Of a DNA stretch of 64,000 nucleotides, positions 7,472 through 15,729 are shown piece by piece. The translations under genes and the position numbers were made by a program. Origin of the DNA: Fredericiella sp963839515 (GTDB taxonomy: Bacteria > Chloroflexota > Anaerolineae > Caldilineales > Caldilineaceae); assembly GCA_963839515.1 (NCBI GenBank), contig CAWIVN010000019.1:186001-250000 (forward strand), given 5' to 3'. Positions within the stretch are counted from its first letter, which is position 1; the number at the start of each line of letters is the position of its first letter. The notes beneath the pieces were generated by a model. The model searched no databases, was not told where the DNA came from, and saw nothing but the letters and a program-made list of their open reading frames with translations.

Positions 7472-9494
7472 TCCTCGCTCCCCGCGTACGGAATCGATAG
7501 AAGGCCCAAGCGAACGCAAAGATAATGCCCGCCGAGATTACTGCAATCACTGACCGGCGTATCCAAACGCCGTTTTCAAGCTTGTCAAATTCCGCCGGCG
7601 GCCCTACCGAAGAGATCGGCGTCGGCGGAGGGGGAGATGTGGGCGTCGGACCAGGGCCGTAGTAGGCACCGGCTACAGGCGTGACTTTGGCTTGAGCAAA
7701 AGAGATGGTCTGTGCGGCCCATTCCGCTGTCTCGCCCGATCCGGTGTGGCATTGGTTGCAGGCGTTGGGCATGTTTTCGACGCCGCTATGATCTACACTG
7801 GCTTGCGGATTCGGCTGTAAGAAGGAGTGATTGCGCATGTCAAATGGCGTGGCGTTGGTCGCCAGCTTTGGCATATGGCAATCGGTGCAGTAGAAATCCT
7901 GCTTTTGCATTGCGGTCTCATGGAAAGGCGTATGTTGGACCAGGGCGCCCTGCTGCGTATGACAGTCGAGGCAAAGCGTATTCAGCGGTTTGACTATCTG
8001 CCCCACCGCCACACCAGCATCATGAACGGCATGGCAGGTCGTGCAGTTCACCTTGCCCGACTGCGCCATCTTGTTGCCAATGTTCCAATCCATGTACTGT
8101 TGTTCATGCAGCTTTGCACTGCCATCGGGCCAAACTGCATCGTCCGAAGTCGTAAAAGTAAAGTGATCGGTGAGTGTATCTCCCGGCCGGTAAGTAGCAG
8201 GGAATGGATGGCCATCGGATGACTGGCCACGGCTATGGCAGGCGCCGCACACCTGGTCGTCTACCTCCGCAAACGGTTTGACGTTTTCTGGATCAGCAGC
8301 ATGGGCCGCACCAGGACCATGACAGCCTTCGCAGCCAACACCAAACTCGGTAAAGGTCCGATCCTGCGTCTCCAGCCCTGTAACATGGCAAGAGCCGCAT
8401 TCCTGGCGCCAATCGCGGGCCGACCAGTCCTCCGGGTGGTACGGTTCCCATTTGCCGGTTGCCACGATCCATTGTGCGGGCAAGATGGTGAAGGTATTGC
8501 TGACCGTCTGCGTGAGATAGAGCTGCGACCAGCGACTACCCAAGGTATAAGCCACATCCGTCAAGCCAAACGTAAGCGCAGGATCCGCTTGCGTGAAGTC
8601 GCCGACAACCACGCTAGGATCCTTTGCGGGATCCTGTATCAGCCTGGCATGCAACGTATGCTGCCATGTGCCGTAGTTGTCCTCATGACAGCCATTGCAG
8701 CGAGCGCTTCCTATATAGCCTTCAGCTCCTGCCCCAAAGCCAGCGCGCGGCGCAATGAATGTGGTGGCCCACTCACGTGTCTGATCTGTATGGCACTTCA
8801 CACAGTTCGTCGGCATACTGTCGACGATGTTCTCCACGCGGTCTATCCCATGGCTGCCATGACAGTCGACACAAGCCGGCGGCGTGTAGTCGGTCTGTTT
8901 CGCATTATGGAAGGGCAAATGCGGGTAGTGACAGTTCTGGCAATTGTTCGATACTGCTAGCGCAAATTCATGCTGTGTCTGGGCTGGATTCTCCAGATGA
9001 GGATAGCGATAGCGATTTTCGTTCTGGTGGCAGTCATTACAGGCGACCGCACCGGTCGTAGACCGCGAGGAGTGCGGCGATGCATCCAACGTCGCCAGGT
9101 CAACGCCAAGGGTGATGATCTCACCTGAACTCAGGGTCAACATGTCCGTTTTATCGCCGTGGCAGTCACGGCAGGCAAGATCCGCCGGAGGATAAGTAAG
9201 ATCGGAAGATGTCATGGATGGCGCCCCCGCTGCCGTGGCAGCGGGAGGCGTTTCGGTGGGATCAATTGCGGCAGGAGTTGACTCGGCAGGAGTTGACTCG
9301 GCAGGAGTTGACTCGGCAGGAGTTGACTCGGCAGGAGTTGACTCGGCAGGAGCCGTCACGGTAGGTGTTGGCTCTGTTTGATTCGCCGTTGCGCTCTGTG
9401 CCCACGTCGTTCCGCTGCCTGCGAAATGTAGACAGAATAGCAATGTGACGCCGAAGAATCCGGCTGAGACTATCCTCCCAGTAAGACTACGCAT
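7464..9494 (-). CDS. 13-heme membrane-anchored cytochrome c (pentaheme module plus c554-like octaheme module)
   Basis: The 676-residue product begins with a signal peptide (to about residue 32) and then a Pro/Thr/Ser/Glu linker that includes five exact AESTP-type repeats. It carries thirteen CxxCH motifs. Hemes 1-5 match the pentaheme modules of the 15-heme protein (LTLSSGEIITLGVDLATLDASPHSS). Hemes 6-13 resemble the octaheme lipoprotein encoded next upstream, with the cytochrome c554-type motifs CNGCHEDNYGTWQHTLHA, CEGCHGPGAAHA and CTDCHMPK. A Pro-rich spacer and a C-terminal membrane helix (about 645-665, followed by RFRTRGARN) anchor it. The architecture suggests fusion of two existing heme modules. 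It overlaps the NapC-like gene by 8 nt. No catalytic CxxCK site is seen, so conduction rather than catalysis is inferred. Confidence 0.85.
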   Translation of the reverse strand: MRSLTGRIVSAGFFGVTLLFCLHFAGSGTTWAQSATANQTEPTPTVTAPAESTPAESTPAESTPAESTPAESTPAAIDPTETPPAATAAGAPSMTSSDLTYPPADLACRDCHGDKTDMLTLSSGEIITLGVDLATLDASPHSSRSTTGAVACNDCHQNENRYRYPHLENPAQTQHEFALAVSNNCQNCHYPHLPFHNAKQTDYTPPACVDCHGSHGIDRVENIVDSMPTNCVKCHTDQTREWATTFIAPRAGFGAGAEGYIGSARCNGCHEDNYGTWQHTLHARLIQDPAKDPSVVVGDFTQADPALTFGLTDVAYTLGSRWSQLYLTQTVSNTFTILPAQWIVATGKWEPYHPEDWSARDWRQECGSCHVTGLETQDRTFTEFGVGCEGCHGPGAAHAADPENVKPFAEVDDQVCGACHSRGQSSDGHPFPATYRPGDTLTDHFTFTTSDDAVWPDGSAKLHEQQYMDWNIGNKMAQSGKVNCTTCHAVHDAGVAVGQIVKPLNTLCLDCHTQQGALVQHTPFHETAMQKQDFYCTDCHMPKLATNATPFDMRNHSFLQPNPQASVDHSGVENMPNACNQCHTGSGETAEWAAQTISFAQAKVTPVAGAYYGPGPTPTSPPPPTPISSVGPPAEFDKLENGVWIRRSVIAVISAGIIFAFAWAFYRFRTRGARNV
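9271..9345. repeat. Five perfect 15-bp tandem repeats encoding the AESTP linker
   Basis: The unit gcaggagttgactcg occurs five times without mismatch from 9271 to 9345, followed by a diverged sixth copy at 9346-9360. It encodes the Ala-Glu-Ser-Thr-Pro linker between the signal peptide and the first heme of the 13-heme cytochrome. Perfect copies suggest recent slippage and possible length variation between strains. Confidence 0.9.
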
Positions 9495-9532
9495 CGAACA
9501 GCACCCTATCGCCGTGTTTTGGTTGCGGTTTA

Positions 9533-10774
9533 CTACTTCTCGTTCTCACTGCCCGTCAGGGCGCGATCGTGAAAGCCGGTCGCCACCTCGATGAGCCGCT
9601 CGTCGTCAAATGCAGGCGCCCGCCCACCTTCATAGTGGCATCCTCTGCATGTAAAATCGAGCGCCAGGTAAGGCCCAACCAAATTGCCCTTCTTATCAAA
9701 CTGCTGGACTTGCGCAGGATTGATGACCATCGTATGCACCCGCATATCGCCGGCAAACCGTTCTGGGTCGGCGACTGCCTGCTGGATTAGCTTGGGCATG
9801 TGGCAATCTACGCACTGCGCATGCTTGCGATCGGTGATCTTTTGATTCGAGGCCTCGTTCAGATGGCAGGCCTCGCACTCCACCTTTGCGCCAAAGCCTT
9901 TGGCCGCTACGGTGGTCGAATGCGGATTATGACAATCGGTGCAGTTAAAAAGGTGTTTCTTGCCTTCAAAAGGCACGAGGTTCAAATCCGCGTGCGAGAT
10001 GAAGCCATTCGTTGACGTAATGACCTGAGAGGTGTCGCCGCGGCCATGGCAATCACCACACAGTTCCGCACTGCGCTCGATCGTCATCGGCTGGAGATAA
10101 GGATCATTCACGTGGTTGCTGCCCGGCCCATGGCAGGCCTCGCAGCCCACGCTATCTTCGGCCCAAGTGCCTACCAGTCCAGCCAAGCCATGCTGATTGC
10201 CTTCAGGGATGTAACCCGTTGTGTGGCAGCTGCCGCACGAAAACGCCACGGTTTCGCCAGGATGGTAGGCGGCCCAATCGTCGCCGAGCTTTAGCTGCTT
10301 GTTCGGCAGGTTGTACTGAGTTTTGGCATCTTCGGCGCCCGTAATGACATTTCCCTGCTTATCGACGAAGCGCGCCTTCCAGTTGTAACCACCGATTACA
10401 TAGAGGATGTCGTCCCAGGTATAACCTTCCGGCGCATCCTTGACCTTCGTAAAGGGAAAGGCCGGTGCCTTACCATCTACTACGGGGCTGAGCGCAGAGG
10501 CGTGGCCGCTCTCCTCGTAGGTAGCATAGAGTTCTTCGTGACACTCCCTGCAGGTAGTACTGCCCACAAAGGTGGCGGCTCTATAGTCCAGGCCCGCGGC
10601 CCCCTCGGGCCCAGCGGGACCAGAAGGTCCCGCCGGCCCGGCTGGACCTTCTGGTCCCGCTGGGCCAGGAGGGCCAACTTCACCCGGAGGCCCTGGAGGT
10701 CCGGCCGGTGCTGCACATGCTGCGATAAGTGCTATTCCAATCAAGACAACGAGTAGGACGATAAGCCTACGCAT
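9533..10774 (-). CDS. Octaheme c554-like cytochrome lipoprotein with collagen-like stalk
   Basis: The 413-residue protein starts with a lipoprotein signal (IGIALIAAC, lipidation Cys about residue 20). About twelve Gly-X-Y triplets rich in Pro follow (residues about 25-62, e.g. GPPGPPGEVGPPGPAG), then eight CxxCH motifs: CRECH, CGSCH, CEACH, CGDCH, CTDCH, CEACH, CVDCH, CRGCH. CRECHEELYATYEESGHA and CEACHGPGSNH are typical of cytochrome c554-like multiheme proteins. The Gly-X-Y stretch should form a triple helix, so the cytochrome is probably a trimer held away from the membrane on a rod. The heme part resembles hemes 6-13 of the 13-heme neighbour. The start ATG at 10774 has a strong ribosome site (GAGGAGGAAACA). 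It sits between the cytochrome c gene and the 13-heme gene, in the same direction. Confidence 0.87.
   Translation of the reverse strand: MRRLIVLLVVLIGIALIAACAAPAGPPGPPGEVGPPGPAGPEGPAGPAGPSGPAGPEGAAGLDYRAATFVGSTTCRECHEELYATYEESGHASALSPVVDGKAPAFPFTKVKDAPEGYTWDDILYVIGGYNWKARFVDKQGNVITGAEDAKTQYNLPNKQLKLGDDWAAYHPGETVAFSCGSCHTTGYIPEGNQHGLAGLVGTWAEDSVGCEACHGPGSNHVNDPYLQPMTIERSAELCGDCHGRGDTSQVITSTNGFISHADLNLVPFEGKKHLFNCTDCHNPHSTTVAAKGFGAKVECEACHLNEASNQKITDRKHAQCVDCHMPKLIQQAVADPERFAGDMRVHTMVINPAQVQQFDKKGNLVGPYLALDFTCRGCHYEGGRAPAFDDERLIEVATGFHDRALTGSENEK
10608..10666. repeat. Perfect 23-bp inverted repeat inside the collagen-like coding segment
   Basis: The arm 10608-10630 (ggcccagcgggaccagaagg plus tcc) is the exact reverse complement of 10644-10666, with a 13-nt spacer. 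In the mRNA it would form a 23-bp GC-rich stem about 110-165 nt after the start codon. It arises within codons for Gly-Pro-Ala/Glu/Ser triplets. Perfect symmetry over 23 bp is more than the amino acid repeat requires. Confidence 0.85.
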
Positions 10775-10806
10775 TGTTTCCTCCTCGCTCGAAACGAAAA
10801 ATAGAT

Positions 10807-10818
10807 GGGGGATCCCCC
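10807..10818. promoter_or_regulatory. Palindrome upstream of the octaheme lipoprotein gene
   Basis: A 12-bp perfect palindrome, GGGGGATCCCCC, lies 33 nt upstream of the octaheme start codon. Next to it is an imperfect dyad, CAATACCCTATATCCTATTG on the minus strand. It could be an operator or a 5'-leader hairpin; nothing identifies a regulator. Confidence 0.3.
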
Positions 10819-10942
10819 CAATAGGATATAGGGTATTGCCCCCAGTGCCATCGTGCTTTGGACCGGTTATTTACCTGGTCAGGTGGCTAGGGGCCGAGAC
10901 AGCCTGACGCTATGCACTACCCATGACAAGTTGTCACCGCGA

Positions 10943-12841
10943 CTAGTTGCCCTGCTGTTGCATTACATTTATGAGCTGCGACTTCAAATAAGCCCGTCGT
11001 GCCGACCAGTCTGCGTCACCTATTTGTCCCAGCGCATGTTGATCATCTAGAAGGGCGATTTGACTCAACAATTGTGCGCGCAGTTCGTCTTGATCAACAC
11101 GCGTGTTTGCGAGTGAGTTGCTGTTACGCCGCATTGCCAGACCGACTGCAGCCGATAGGCCCGCCCCGACAAGAGCCATCATGACCCACGTCACCCACGA
11201 GTCAAGCGGTGGTGGCGCGGCGCCCAACTCTGCAGACGAACTGCTATCGGCTGCTACGGCACGCGGATCGATGCCGCCGTTCTCCAGCAAGCCTTGCATT
11301 TTGATATTGATTGACTGCGGCGCAAATGCAGTCTTGCGCCAGATTTGAAAGGCCTGCCCTTGCAGATCTTGGACACCGCCGGACTCTAATTCCGGGGCAT
11401 CTACCTTGAGTTGCGGAATGTCTGCGATCAGCAGACTCAATTGATCGACGGGATAGGCAAAATCTTGCTTGATATCCAGCGCGGCTCCTTTGTAAGGAAT
11501 CGCATATCTGACGACGATCTGGCGCGTGTCTGAGCCGGGAATTACCGGCAGCGTGTCGTAGATCGTGTTGCCTATCTGCTGGAAACGGTCACCCAAGGCC
11601 CCGTTATCGAAGGCGATCTCGGCGGCCCCCTCAGGCACGTGTAGCTCCAATGTGCCAGGCTCATCCATTCCTTCGACCCGGCGACCAATGAAGGTGCGAT
11701 CGCCGCTATTGCCAAAGGTGTATATCTCGCCGACCAATAAGGCGCCAGGTTGATGATCGATGATCCAGTGGGCGCGGCTGATATTTATGTTGGATGGATC
11801 ATCCGTCGTGCCAAATATGGTAACCGGGCTTTGCAGAGTCGGCGTGATCGGTGTGAGGCTGACAAAGTCGGAGCTGTAGCTGATACCGTCATAACCCACC
11901 GAAGTCACATATGCAATGCTGGGGTCGGTGGCCAGGTTTTCGAAAGTGTAGACACCGCCGGCGCTGACCGTCGACGTAAATGATGCCACCTGATTAAAAC
12001 CGACAAATGCCTCCAGGACAACCGGTAACTCCGCAATTGGGGATCCTGCTTGCGTACCTTGCACCACCGTGCCGGTAATCACGCCGCTTCCCGGCTTATA
12101 CGGTGATTCCCAAGGCGGCAGATAGCTAAAGGTGCGGATATATTCCAGCACATTGTCGCGGTCATCTGCGGACCATTCCTGGCCAAGTTGAGGATGTTCT
12201 GCCTGCCAGCCACTTTGCCAGTCAGTCTGGCTCTGAAAGATCGCGTACTGTTGGTTGGAGAAGTCGACGATCGTACCTTCCGTCTCAGGCCCATCGCCTT
12301 TACCGGTTTCTCCATGACAACTGGCACAAGTTGCGTTGTAGAGTTCTTGGCCTGCCGCAACTGCCGACTGTTGCGTATGAAGGCTCCAAGCGTAGGCAAC
12401 AGCATCCCATATTTGGCTGTCATCAAGACGTTGCCCCCATGGTGGCATCATGTTTTGCATACGGCCGTACTTGGTGGTGAAAAACATCTGTGCCGGGCTG
12501 AGGCCATTCATCACGGTGGGATCGGCAAATGCGGTGGGTGGTCCCGACAAGTCTTTGGCAGTCGGACCATTGCCCAAACCCTCTGTGCCATGGCAGGGGG
12601 CGCAGCTATCCTGATAGATCGAACTACCGGCAAGCGCCATCGGCGAACTCAAGGGAACAGTCACTTGGGCGGGGTCATATGCGGGTGAGGGAGCGCCCAT
12701 TGGACCGGACGGCTGATCCTGTGCCTCTACAGCAGACGGCAGGGCCAATGGAGCAAAGGACACAAGCAAAGCCGTGGCAATGACGAGAAATGTCACAGTC
12801 GCAGCCCGAAAAACCTGTTGTTTGGTTAAAGTCAAGCGCAT
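10943..12841 (-). CDS. Membrane-anchored protein with two class I cytochrome c domains and a beta-sandwich region
   Basis: The 632-residue product has a signal peptide (hydrophobic residues about 13-35, cleavage near VEAQ). Two small cytochrome c domains follow: CAPCHGTEGLGNGP with distal Met in MMPPWGQ, and CASCHGETGKGDGP. A middle part resembles a carboxypeptidase-regulatory/Ig-like fold (GVITGTVVQG, GGVYTFENL). A C-terminal membrane helix (about 560-580) precedes an about 60-residue cytoplasmic tail with a coiled-coil-like sequence. The two heme domains probably shuttle single electrons between the multiheme partners. ATG 12841 is preferred over an in-frame start at 12892 because it directly precedes the basic and hydrophobic signal. 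The gene follows ccmE by 124 nt and precedes the octaheme gene by 168 nt. The role of the middle domain is unknown. Confidence 0.78.
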   Translation of the reverse strand: MRLTLTKQQVFRAATVTFLVIATALLVSFAPLALPSAVEAQDQPSGPMGAPSPAYDPAQVTVPLSSPMALAGSSIYQDSCAPCHGTEGLGNGPTAKDLSGPPTAFADPTVMNGLSPAQMFFTTKYGRMQNMMPPWGQRLDDSQIWDAVAYAWSLHTQQSAVAAGQELYNATCASCHGETGKGDGPETEGTIVDFSNQQYAIFQSQTDWQSGWQAEHPQLGQEWSADDRDNVLEYIRTFSYLPPWESPYKPGSGVITGTVVQGTQAGSPIAELPVVLEAFVGFNQVASFTSTVSAGGVYTFENLATDPSIAYVTSVGYDGISYSSDFVSLTPITPTLQSPVTIFGTTDDPSNINISRAHWIIDHQPGALLVGEIYTFGNSGDRTFIGRRVEGMDEPGTLELHVPEGAAEIAFDNGALGDRFQQIGNTIYDTLPVIPGSDTRQIVVRYAIPYKGAALDIKQDFAYPVDQLSLLIADIPQLKVDAPELESGGVQDLQGQAFQIWRKTAFAPQSINIKMQGLLENGGIDPRAVAADSSSSAELGAAPPPLDSWVTWVMMALVGAGLSAAVGLAMRRNSNSLANTRVDQDELRAQLLSQIALLDDQHALGQIGDADWSARRAYLKSQLINVMQQQGN

Positions 12842-12965
12842 GGCAAAATTGGGATCGAGTCTATCTTGGGACGGTGAGGACGATCTTGGCACAGTCTTGA
12901 TGCGCCAGACTATACACTGTCAGCGATGCTAGTTCCGCCTGTATGGTGAGAAAACACGTACTTCG

Positions 12966-13448
12966 CTACTTTGCGGCCTTGGCAAATACCTCTTCAGGCT
13001 CTTCTTCATAGCGACTGGGGCATTTCAACAGCAAAGTCTCGGCCTTAAAGCTACCATCTGCCTGAAGTTCTCCCTCGATGATGGCAGACGCTGCGCGCTG
13101 AAAGTTGTCAGGCCTCGGGCCAAAGAAAACGATCGGCAATTGTTGATTGCTCGTCTCGTCACTGATGGCAAAGCGCAACGTAATCTCCTGCGCATTCCAA
13201 TCTTCGCTGCCCGGCACCACAGCGCCGTTTACGCGCACACGTTGGCCAACAAGATTGGCGGCGCCCGAATGCACTTCATTTACAGTCAAGTAATAAGCGC
13301 CGGTCGACATCGTGGCCTGGACAATCAAAGCAACGACGACGGCAATCAGGAGGAAGCCGCCGACGATAAATTTCAAGTTGGTGCGACCGGTACGTTGTGC
13401 GGCAAGGTCACTGGGGATAGCTTGTGCCTGATTGGTCAGTTGCGCCAT
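12966..13448 (-). CDS. ccmE: Heme chaperone CcmE, cysteine (CxxxY) type
   Basis: A 160-residue protein with an N-terminal membrane helix (about residues 26-46) and an OB-fold core (YYLTVNEVHSGAANLVGQRVRVNGAVV). It ends in the heme-attachment motif LLLKCPSRYEE. CcmE takes heme from CcmC and carries it covalently to the CcmF/H ligase. Classical CcmE uses His in HxxxY; here the position is Cys (CPSRY), matching the CxxxY class known from archaea, Desulfovibrio and some Gram-positive-type bacteria. It is the first gene of the cytochrome island on this strand, upstream of about 57 heme sites that need ligation. A 361-nt intergenic region precedes it. Confidence 0.88.
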   Translation of the reverse strand: MAQLTNQAQAIPSDLAAQRTGRTNLKFIVGGFLLIAVVVALIVQATMSTGAYYLTVNEVHSGAANLVGQRVRVNGAVVPGSEDWNAQEITLRFAISDETSNQQLPIVFFGPRPDNFQRAASAIIEGELQADGSFKAETLLLKCPSRYEEEPEEVFAKAAK

Positions 13449-13810
13449 GGTCGATCAAGCTCTCTTTGGCTAGTCAATATCGGTTGCGCGTCTTCCGACT
13501 GCGGGAGTCTGGAAAGGCGTGTGGAACAATGAGGTGCTCTTAGTTTAGCAGAAATTTCGGAATCGTCAATACAAACGCAGCGACAGAATCACTATGGCAA
13601 TCATACCGCAATATGCTGCCGCTATAACAGTGGCGGCTGTCCCGGGCAAGGTAGGACACATGTCCCTTGCCGCAGCGCGTCACAAGAGGCAAAATGAGAT
13701 TGTTTGACGAATGAGATCGTTGCGGCATGGACTGAAGCTTGTTACGGAATTATTGCCTGGGCGTCAGAGCTGATGCCACACATGCCCAATGCCAATGGAG
13801 GAAGAAACGA
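13449..13810. other. Intergenic region between divergent ccmE and a small + strand gene
   Basis: No convincing coding sequence. It should hold the divergent promoters for the cytochrome island and for the small gene at 13811. An interrupted hairpin is visible at 13645-13671: GGCAAG pairs with CTTGCC and inner GGACA with TGTCC. It could be an operator or leader structure. Clear -35/-10 pairs were not identified. Confidence 0.4.
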
Positions 13811-14056
13811 ATGAAGGACCAAGCAACCCTGGAGCTTCCGGTTGATCTGTATAAGCAGTTAAGTACGTTGGCGGAAGCAGAGCACGTGCCGGTTCCCGTA
13901 TTGATCGAGCGCCTCGCCGCGTCGCATCCGCGTCCGCTGCCGGCTCCCAGTCACGGCACGATCCTCGGTGAAGCCGTACCGCACGAGGAGATTCACGTCT
14001 GGGATCGCCCGCACGACGACAGTTACTCGATGTACGTGGGAGATTACGCCGACTGA
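13811..14056 (+). CDS. Small hypothetical protein, 81 aa, with ribbon-helix-helix-like N-terminus
   Basis: The start ATG 13811 has an excellent ribosome site (ggaggaagaaacg), which rules out the longer in-frame start at 13739. The first 35 residues (LELPVDLYKQLSTLAEAEHV, then PVPVLIERLA) resemble the strand-helix-helix of ribbon-helix-helix/CopG-type proteins. The C-terminal half is acidic and rich in His, Asp and Tyr (WDRPHDDSYSMYVGDYAD). It could be an antitoxin-like DNA-binding protein, but no toxin partner lies next to it. It ends before a strong shared terminator with the convergent protease operon. Confidence 0.6.
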   Translation: MKDQATLELPVDLYKQLSTLAEAEHVPVPVLIERLAASHPRPLPAPSHGTILGEAVPHEEIHVWDRPHDDSYSMYVGDYAD

Positions 14057-14103
14057 GGCGCGAAATCCCCTCTACATACCTAGACCATCGAACTCGTACA
14101 TAG

Positions 14104-14160
14104 GCGCCAATAGTAACTGGCCCAAGCAAGTGGTTTGCTTGGGCCAGTTACTATTGGCGC
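14104..14160. terminator. Bidirectional terminator: perfect 26-bp inverted repeat
   Basis: Arms 14104-14129 and 14135-14160 are exact reverse complements with a 5-nt loop (gtggt). It sits between convergent genes, 47 nt after the small + strand gene and 3 nt after the stop of the minus-strand protease. The + strand continues into a short pyrimidine/T run (tcctttttcc). Confidence 0.8.
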
Positions 14161-14163
14161 GGC

Positions 14164-15729
14164 TTATCCTTTTTCCAGCGGTACATCCAACTCGTAGGGG
14201 TCGGACGCATCTGCCGGAATCTCAAACCCGTCTACCTGCAGTGATTGGTAGTTGTCGTGGACGACGACCACGCTATACGACTCGCCCGGGGCAAGCTTGC
14301 CATCTAGCTGAAACTTGCCGCCGCGAGCGCTCTTGCCACTGGCGGCAACCATGACATCGTCAAAATCGGAATCTACCCAATCCTGGATAGTGACGCCGGG
14401 GTTGAGAAAGACGATCGTGGCGCCCGCAATGGTCTTGCGGGCGTTGTCGGCATCGTGCACGACACCAGTAACGTTGATGGTGTCAGCGCCACTTTGGCTG
14501 CGCCCATTGCCTTTTTCGACCACAAAGCCGCCACTCTGGACCAAATCTCTGCCCACGTACAGTTCAAGGGTGTACTCGCCGGTGGGCAGGCCGTCAGGGT
14601 GGCTCAAACTCACCCAGGTCGAGGGGGTGTCGCCGCCTTCCCACGTCTGATCTTCGTTTAGCACTTGTTGGCCTTCCAGCAACCAGCGCGTACGCCACGC
14701 TGTCCCTTCGCTCAGCCCAGTGACTGAGAAAAAAGCGTAGACTTCGCCGACTTCCACAAACGCGTTGCCGGTGTCTACTGGCTGGTCATCGTCTGTAACG
14801 CCGGCAGCAAAAGTGATCGGTCCAAAAACATCTTCGCTGGGTGTATTCGTTTCCCGGCTCGGGCGCGTCGCCACGCCGCCGACACCAAGCTTGCCACCTG
14901 TACTGCGGCCGGTATTATTGTCAGTATTGCTGTCAGTCTCTTGCCCCATCACAGCGCGGTCATAGTAGTCAAGTGCTAAGGTGCCTGGGCGAATCAGGCT
15001 AATTTTGCCCGCCACATCCGCACACGAATAGCCAGCCGTGGGTACACCGATAAAGTCGCCTTGCTGATCGATAGCCAATCCACCCGAATTGCCGGGGTTG
15101 ACTTCCGTGTCGGTCTTGATCCACTCGTATACGCCGTCATCGTTCTCGTCCAAGAAGCCGGACACGACGCCATCTGTGAAGGTCACCGTTGAGCCACCCA
15201 GTCCCGGAAATCCAATCACGGCTAATGGGTCGCCAGGCAGCAGGTCTTCGCTGTTGCCCCGGTCCACCGATACCAAACCCAGATTCTTGGGCAACGGTGT
15301 ATTCTCATCATCGGCCAATCCGGTGACGCGCACAACGGCCAAATCTAGGTCCGGCGTCCCCTGCACCATCTTGGCAACGTATTTGATGACCGGCGCACCG
15401 CGCAGGTCAGTTGGATTAACAGCGATGTAGGCGAGGCCATCACGGTTGTACAACTCGCCACTGTCCGTATCCCCTAACACATGATAATTGGTCAGGATGA
15501 TTCCGCGTTCAGCATCCAATACAGTGCCGCTGCCACTATCGTAAAGGTCGCCGTTATCATCAGGCACCAGTACGAGCACAGTAGCCTGCAAGGCACGCTT
15601 CACCGCGCTGCGATTCCATTGTTGGGCAGTGGCAGGGCTTGCCTGCAGGAGCATGACAGCTATCACCAGCACGGCGCTCCATTGCATCCACCGGTGCATA
15701 CGCATCGTCGAAGTGCGCTGCGGGTTCAT
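14164..15729 (-). CDS. Secreted trypsin-like (S1C/HtrA-type) serine protease with C-terminal beta domains
   Basis: A 521-residue protein with a signal peptide (hydrophobic to about residue 36, ending ATAQ). The protease domain has the full triad: His in ILTNYHVL, Asp in DLDLAVVRV, Ser in NPGNSGGLAI. No PDZ domain follows. The C-terminal half has an Asp/Asn/Gly-rich linker and two beta-rich regions (WRTRWLLEGQQV and VTGVVHDADNARKTIAGATIVFL), the latter like a carboxypeptidase-regulatory fold. ATG 15729 overlaps the preceding stop by one base (TGATG), so it is translationally coupled to the anchored protein upstream. Likely an envelope quality-control or processing protease. Confidence 0.85.
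   Translation of the reverse strand: MNPQRTSTMRMHRWMQWSAVLVIAVMLLQASPATAQQWNRSAVKRALQATVLVLVPDDNGDLYDSGSGTVLDAERGIILTNYHVLGDTDSGELYNRDGLAYIAVNPTDLRGAPVIKYVAKMVQGTPDLDLAVVRVTGLADDENTPLPKNLGLVSVDRGNSEDLLPGDPLAVIGFPGLGGSTVTFTDGVVSGFLDENDDGVYEWIKTDTEVNPGNSGGLAIDQQGDFIGVPTAGYSCADVAGKISLIRPGTLALDYYDRAVMGQETDSNTDNNTGRSTGGKLGVGGVATRPSRETNTPSEDVFGPITFAAGVTDDDQPVDTGNAFVEVGEVYAFFSVTGLSEGTAWRTRWLLEGQQVLNEDQTWEGGDTPSTWVSLSHPDGLPTGEYTLELYVGRDLVQSGGFVVEKGNGRSQSGADTINVTGVVHDADNARKTIAGATIVFLNPGVTIQDWVDSDFDDVMVAASGKSARGGKFQLDGKLAPGESYSVVVVHDNYQSLQVDGFEIPADASDPYELDVPLEKG

Noticed and set aside
1..13448. Nitrite or tetrathionate reductase in the cytochrome island
   Set aside because: No CxxCK catalytic motif or other reductase hallmark is present in any of the cytochromes.
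13540..13728. 62-codon minus-strand frame in the ccmE upstream region
   Set aside because: No ribosome site and no similarity; likely chance frame in regulatory DNA.
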